Shown here: in pieces, positions 59,974 through 64,000 of the stretch
Layout of the letters: every line of letters begins with the position of its first letter
How positions within the stretch are numbered: position 1 is the first letter of the stretch
Source: Piper betle
Lineage: Eukaryota > Streptophyta > Magnoliopsida > Piperales > Piperaceae
Reading direction: 5' to 3'
NCBI GenBank assembly: GCA_033002965.1
Contig: JAURVB010013838.1
Coordinates: 62,001-126,000 of the forward strand
Length of the DNA stretch: 64,000 nt
Translations under genes and position numbers: made by a program
The notes under the pieces: model-generated
Databases searched by the model: none
Seen by the model: the letters and a program-made list of their open reading frames with translations, nothing else
What the model was told of the DNA's origin: nothing

Positions 59974-61731
59974 ATGGCTGCTCTTGTTCGTAGGTGTTCA
60001 TATAATGGTCTGAGAACCATTTCCCTTGCTGGTGGCTCCCTTATAGCTTCCTCATCTTCCAAATTGAGGTTTCCGATTTCTGTTTTCGATAAATTTCTTG
60101 GAAAAGGATTGTATTTGGACGTAGTAGGATACTTTCTGCAACTTTCAGAAGTGCTTCCTTTACACCCTGCTTTTATAGGAAACAATGGTGGCTGTAGATT
60201 TCTTTCTAAGGTTGCTGATGCTGGACTATTGGTAGTTTCCGACCCCAAGTCTTTTTCATCTGGGAGGTTGAAGACAACGAAATTCTTGAGGTCAAGGGTT
60301 TTATACAGTACTTCAGCTGAAGATAGGCACCCATCTTTTGATGCCGCTGACAAGCAAAACCCAGCAGAGTCAACAGATGTTGACGAAGTTGCCAGAGTCT
60401 GCAAGATCATTGAAGATTTGCTTACATCAGACAGAAACATGGAAGCAGTTCTAGATCAGTGTGAGGTTAAGCTTTCTCATTTACTTGTTTTAGATGTGTT
60501 GTCTCACTTTTGTCATGCTAGGAAACCAGCATTTAGATTCTTCTGCTGGGCATCAAAGAGGCCTGGTTTTTCCCACAATTCCGCAACGTACAATGCCATG
60601 ATGTCCATCCTTGGAAAAACAAGGCAATTTGAGAGCATGGTGGAGTTGCTTGAGGAGATGGGGAAGAAAGAGCTCCTGACAATTGAAACATTTGTTATTT
60701 CAATTAGAGCATTTGCAGCTGCTAAAGAGTTGAAGAAAGCCGTGGCCATGTTTGAGTTAATGAAAAAGTATAATTTTGAAGCTGATGTTGATACTTTCAA
60801 TTCATTGCTTGATGCACTTGGAAGAGAAAAGCTTGCTGAGGAAGCACAAACTTTGTTTGAGAAAATGAGAGCGAGATTTCCACCAAATATGCAGACGTAT
60901 ACAGCACTTATCGCTGGATGGTGTAAGGCGAAGAAGCTAGTGGAGGCTGGAAGAGTATGGAACGAAATGACTGACATTGGCTTGAAACCTGATATTGTTG
61001 CACATAACATCATGTTGGAAGGCCTACTTAGAGGCCATTGTCATTCAGAAGCAAATAAGCTTTTTGAGCTAATGAAAGCAAAGGGCCCATTCCCCAATGT
61101 CAGGAGTTACACTATCTTGATCCACAACTTGACTAAGAGAGGTAAGATGGAAGAGGCTGTTAGACATTTTGATAAGATGCGGAGCAGCGGCTTCCAGCCA
61201 GATCCTGCAGTCTACACTTGCTTGATTGTTGGATTTGGGAACGAGAGACAGATGGATAAGGTTTATGGAATGTTGAAAGAAATGAAAGAGAAAGGCTGCC
61301 CGCCTGATGGGCAAACATACAATGCTTTGATTAAAATGATGACCAATCGAAATATGCCCGATGATGCAATTCGAGTTTATAAAAGGATGGTTAAAAGTGG
61401 TTTTGAACCGACGATTCATACTTTCAATATGTTGTTGAAATCCTTCTTTCGGATGAGAAATTGTGAGATGGGACATGCTGTATGGAATGAGATGATGAAG
61501 AAAGGATGTTGTCCCGATGATAATTCGTACACTGTTCTCATTGGGGGCCTTATAAGCAATGGGAAGTCAGAAGAGGCTTGTAAGTATTTAGAGGAAATGA
61601 TGAACAAAGGGATGAAGGCGCCACAGCTTGACTATGGCAAATTCGTAGCTGATTTCTCGAGAGCTGGGAAGCCCAATATCCTATCAGAATTGGCTCAAAG
61701 AATGAGATCACCCGGTAAATTTGAAGACTAA
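59974..61731 (+). CDS. P-class pentatricopeptide repeat protein, probably mitochondrial
   Basis: A single-exon PPR protein of 585 residues. P-class PPRs bind organelle RNA through stacked 35-residue repeats to stabilise, splice or translate transcripts. The ATG at 59974 (MAALVRRCSYNGLRTI) begins an Arg/Ser-rich, acid-poor presequence typical of mitochondrial import; the frame is open a little further upstream without a good ATG. After a leader of about 150 residues come around eleven repeats, e.g. TYNAMMSILGKTRQFESMVE, TFNSLLDALGREKLAEEAQT, TYTALIAGWCKAKKLVEAGR, SYTILIHNLTKRGKMEEAVR and TYNALIKMMTNRNMPDDAIR. No E or DYW extension follows, so it is not an editing PPR. It resembles the Arabidopsis At3g62470 group as I recall it; the RNA target is not predictable here. 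Intact. Confidence 0.93.
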   Translation: MAALVRRCSYNGLRTISLAGGSLIASSSSKLRFPISVFDKFLGKGLYLDVVGYFLQLSEVLPLHPAFIGNNGGCRFLSKVADAGLLVVSDPKSFSSGRLKTTKFLRSRVLYSTSAEDRHPSFDAADKQNPAESTDVDEVARVCKIIEDLLTSDRNMEAVLDQCEVKLSHLLVLDVLSHFCHARKPAFRFFCWASKRPGFSHNSATYNAMMSILGKTRQFESMVELLEEMGKKELLTIETFVISIRAFAAAKELKKAVAMFELMKKYNFEADVDTFNSLLDALGREKLAEEAQTLFEKMRARFPPNMQTYTALIAGWCKAKKLVEAGRVWNEMTDIGLKPDIVAHNIMLEGLLRGHCHSEANKLFELMKAKGPFPNVRSYTILIHNLTKRGKMEEAVRHFDKMRSSGFQPDPAVYTCLIVGFGNERQMDKVYGMLKEMKEKGCPPDGQTYNALIKMMTNRNMPDDAIRVYKRMVKSGFEPTIHTFNMLLKSFFRMRNCEMGHAVWNEMMKKGCCPDDNSYTVLIGGLISNGKSEEACKYLEEMMNKGMKAPQLDYGKFVADFSRAGKPNILSELAQRMRSPGKFED

Positions 61732-62799
61732 AACGTGTTTGTAAGATGAGGAAGGATGTATACAAAGGACTTAAATCAAGAAAGCTTAGATTCCTATCAG
61801 GGGCACCGGTTCCAGTCTCTAATCTGATCTTAATTAAATGGATATGGTGGCTTACTGGACCACCCGTCATGAGGCTTGATTGGCATGGATTTCAAAACTT
61901 AGCTGATATCACCTTATTTCGGTTTATATATTGTTGGATTACACCTGTAAATTTTTTTAAAATGTTGTGATTGAAAATTTTTGGTGGGCAAGAAACTGTA
62001 ACAATGCTTATTTATGGTTTTGATACACACTTTTTCACCTTGTCTAATTAGGCATATTTGTTTATCCTCATTGTTTCTCAGAGAAGCACAAGAAAAAATG
62101 TAGGTGAAACATGAATGATCAGAGTGCAAGCTTGTGCTTTCCATTGAGCACAAAAACCCGAGTTTAAAACACCCGGCAGCCAAGGAACATCAATAAAGTA
62201 AACACTAAAGAACTATTGCAAACGAAATATACTTTTCTATCTTATGTATGATAATAATCTACTCCTACTAATAACAATTGAACTTAATACCCGCTCTTGT
62301 TAAAGTAGGATCTTTAACTAGTCAAAATATAATGAAAATAAAAAATATTAAATTAAATTATTATAGTTCTCTTTTTTCCTTCAATTAGGATATATCTTAA
62401 AATTAATCAGAATTTGTATTTAAGATATTAGACTATTAATACAATATATATCTTATTGTTTAACAAGAATTTATTTATAAACGTCTAATTTATAAACATT
62501 TATTTTTCTTAAATTAACACTAAATCAATAGAACACGCGTGGACGTTGCTTTCTGTGGCATGTATAAAAATTACTCTTTTATTATTAAAATTCTTATTTT
62601 AATATTAATAACAGTTTTTATTACTAATTACTAAATTCTACGCTTAAATATTTTTTTCTAAAAAAAAGAAAAAGAAAACTAAAATTTGTCCATGTCCGAA
62701 TAAAATGATCGGTTTTTAAACGGTTTCTTCCTTTGCAAACATTCCCACCCGCTTCCTCCCCACGCCGCCGCCGGAGCAGCTCCGTCGTCCTCCGCCGCC
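61732..62799. other. Intergenic region (PPR 3' end to glutaredoxin promoter)
   Basis: The PPR 3' untranslated region (AATAAAG near 62192) is followed by AT-rich spacer. The final 60-70 bases before 62800 become C-rich, probably the glutaredoxin leader. No element or RNA gene is seen. Confidence 0.5.
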
Positions 62800-64000
62800 A
62801 TGGCCGTCCCCCACCGCCGTGCTCCACCGATCCTCCTCCTCCTCCTCTTATTTTCTTCTCCGTTCTCAGACATCTCGGTGGAGGCTCACGGTTCGGCAGC
62901 GGCGTACGTCAACAACGCCATCTACTCCAACAAGATCGCCATCTTCTCTAAGTCCTATTGCCCGTGAGCTTGCCTCCTTCCTTTCTGCGCCTCCGAGGCC
63001 TTAATTTTGAAGTTTTTTGATGTTTGATGTATGATTGATTGTGTGTTACTGTTTGGGATGAGAAAAGTTTCATCCTTTTTTGTGGAAGATTCATGCATTT
63101 TGTTGTAAGAAGTTTTGTAATGTGTGCTAGTGGGTTAATGTGCTAACTGCTAAGAAAGTCTGTAGCAATGGGGGTTTTGCTTGTCTGTGTTTATTTGTTA
63201 AGCATTGTGAATTGCTCTTTGACATGTTTATCTTTCACATGCATGTTTTGGTGTCATAATCAATGCCATCATGTTCATCTTGTTTTTGGAGAAAAAAGTA
63301 TTAAGGATGTTGATCCAATATAAGTAACTGATGCTTTGTGTTTCCTAACTTTATGTGTATTTAGCATGGCCTCTATTGGTCATGGTCCAACCTTGTTTTA
63401 CATGATTGTTTGGTGCTGTTATGGTTTTCGTTTTCTGTATTTATGGTACTTTCTGTGTTGTTCGTGAATGATTTAACTAAAGGTGTAGTTACAATTATCT
63501 TTTAAGATCAAAGTACGCCTTTGGTTCTCTGTAATTGTGAGGCAGATTATGATGACATTTTGCTTGAACATGTAAACAAAACTACCTTGAAGTGGCTTCT
63601 AAGGGGTGAGGGATTTAGCAAATTTTAGGTCTCTTCGTGTTTGTAATTTGCTTTAGTTTACTCTTGGAGATTGTATTAATTTACCTCATATCGAAGGCCC
63701 AGTCTCTTTTTTGTTAAAATAACTTCTTAATCAAAGAAATCTTATGGTTTTACTTATTTGTTAGATTAGTGTCAATGTATTAGTACGGCATACTTTTTAT
63801 CAACCAGTTTGTGTTTCTGAATTTTCTGTTTGCTTCGTTGTTATTTTTTGGCTGAAGAGAATTGTGAAGACTGTTCATTAAAAAAAGTGTTTTTTTTTTA
63901 AACTTTAAAATGATAGTAAATTTTCTCTCTTATGGTAACAGATATTGCTTACGTACAAAAAAAGTCTTTAGAGAATTATCCGAGACACCTTTCATTGTGG
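62800..64000 (+). CDS. Secretory-pathway CPYC glutaredoxin (GrxC3/C4 type), 3' truncated by window
   Basis: Class I glutaredoxin, a glutathione-dependent thiol reductase. Exon 1 (62800-62963) encodes a signal peptide with a poly-leucine core (MAVPHRRAPPILLLLLLFSS) and then AAAYVNNAIYSNKIAIFSKS. Exon 2 starts at 63942 after TAACAG. Joining the two rebuilds the catalytic motif YCPYCLRTKKVF with the CPYC active site split exactly by the intron (phase 2), a conserved plant GrxC3/C4 intron position as I recall. The window ends inside exon 2 (…ELSETPFIV), so the GSH-binding TVP and GG motifs lie beyond the edge. The signal peptide distinguishes it from cytosolic GrxC1/C2. Exon 1 is GC-rich and the intron is about 980 bp. 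The ATG at 62800 is the one giving the signal peptide. Confidence 0.92.

Overview
The window is nuclear DNA of a flowering plant. Genes are split by GT-AG introns (plus one probable AT-AC intron), AT-rich spacers carry LTR retrotransposon wreckage, and the gene set is plant-specific: a P-class PPR protein, a B-class MADS-box factor, ZAT-type C2H2 fingers and an SMP-C2 tether. First exons of several genes are strikingly GC-rich while later exons are AT-rich, and the MADS protein ends in a paleoAP3-like tail. Together these suggest a monocot, probably not a grass, though this is an inference. No prokaryotic, CRISPR, rRNA or convincing tRNA feature was seen.

Left third (1-16830) is mobile-element debris. 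A minus-strand Ty3/gypsy-type element contributes a non-coding internal leader with a 19-bp minisatellite, a primer-binding site, one complete LTR (2441-5392) and a second truncated LTR copy (5393-7265) preceded by a polypurine tract. Two head-to-tail plus-strand Ty1/copia elements follow (about 7380-15111). They meet through adjacent LTR copies, and the second has lost everything between gag and RNase H. Its 3' end abuts a decayed organellar-type aspartyl-tRNA synthetase pseudogene (15112-16830).

Middle (19035-42669) is genic. It holds a minus-strand three-finger C2H2 gene broken at two G/C homopolymers; an AE7/CIA2-type Fe-S assembly gene with a probable U12-type AT-AC first coding intron, a repeated leader and a duplicated promoter; a small secreted cysteine-rich peptide; a cluster of foldback elements; a 14-exon HSP70-17 (GRP170/HYOU1-like) ER chaperone ending in HDEL, with a UPR-type element just upstream; and an 11-exon CLB1/SYT7-type SMP-C2 membrane tether.

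Right third (42670-64000) holds a minus-strand MCRS1-like FHA gene with four single-base frame breaks in its large exon and a copia relic in an intron; a minus-strand AP3/DEF-lineage MADS-box gene with two foldback hairpins upstream; a minus-strand OXLD1-like small protein; a 70-residue membrane ORF just ahead of a single-exon mitochondrial-type PPR gene; and the first two exons of a secretory glutaredoxin cut by the window end. The genes act in unrelated pathways and there is no operon-like organisation. What stands out is the retroelement architecture, the recurrent local tandem duplications, the non-canonical intron and the contrast between intact and frameshifted genes.
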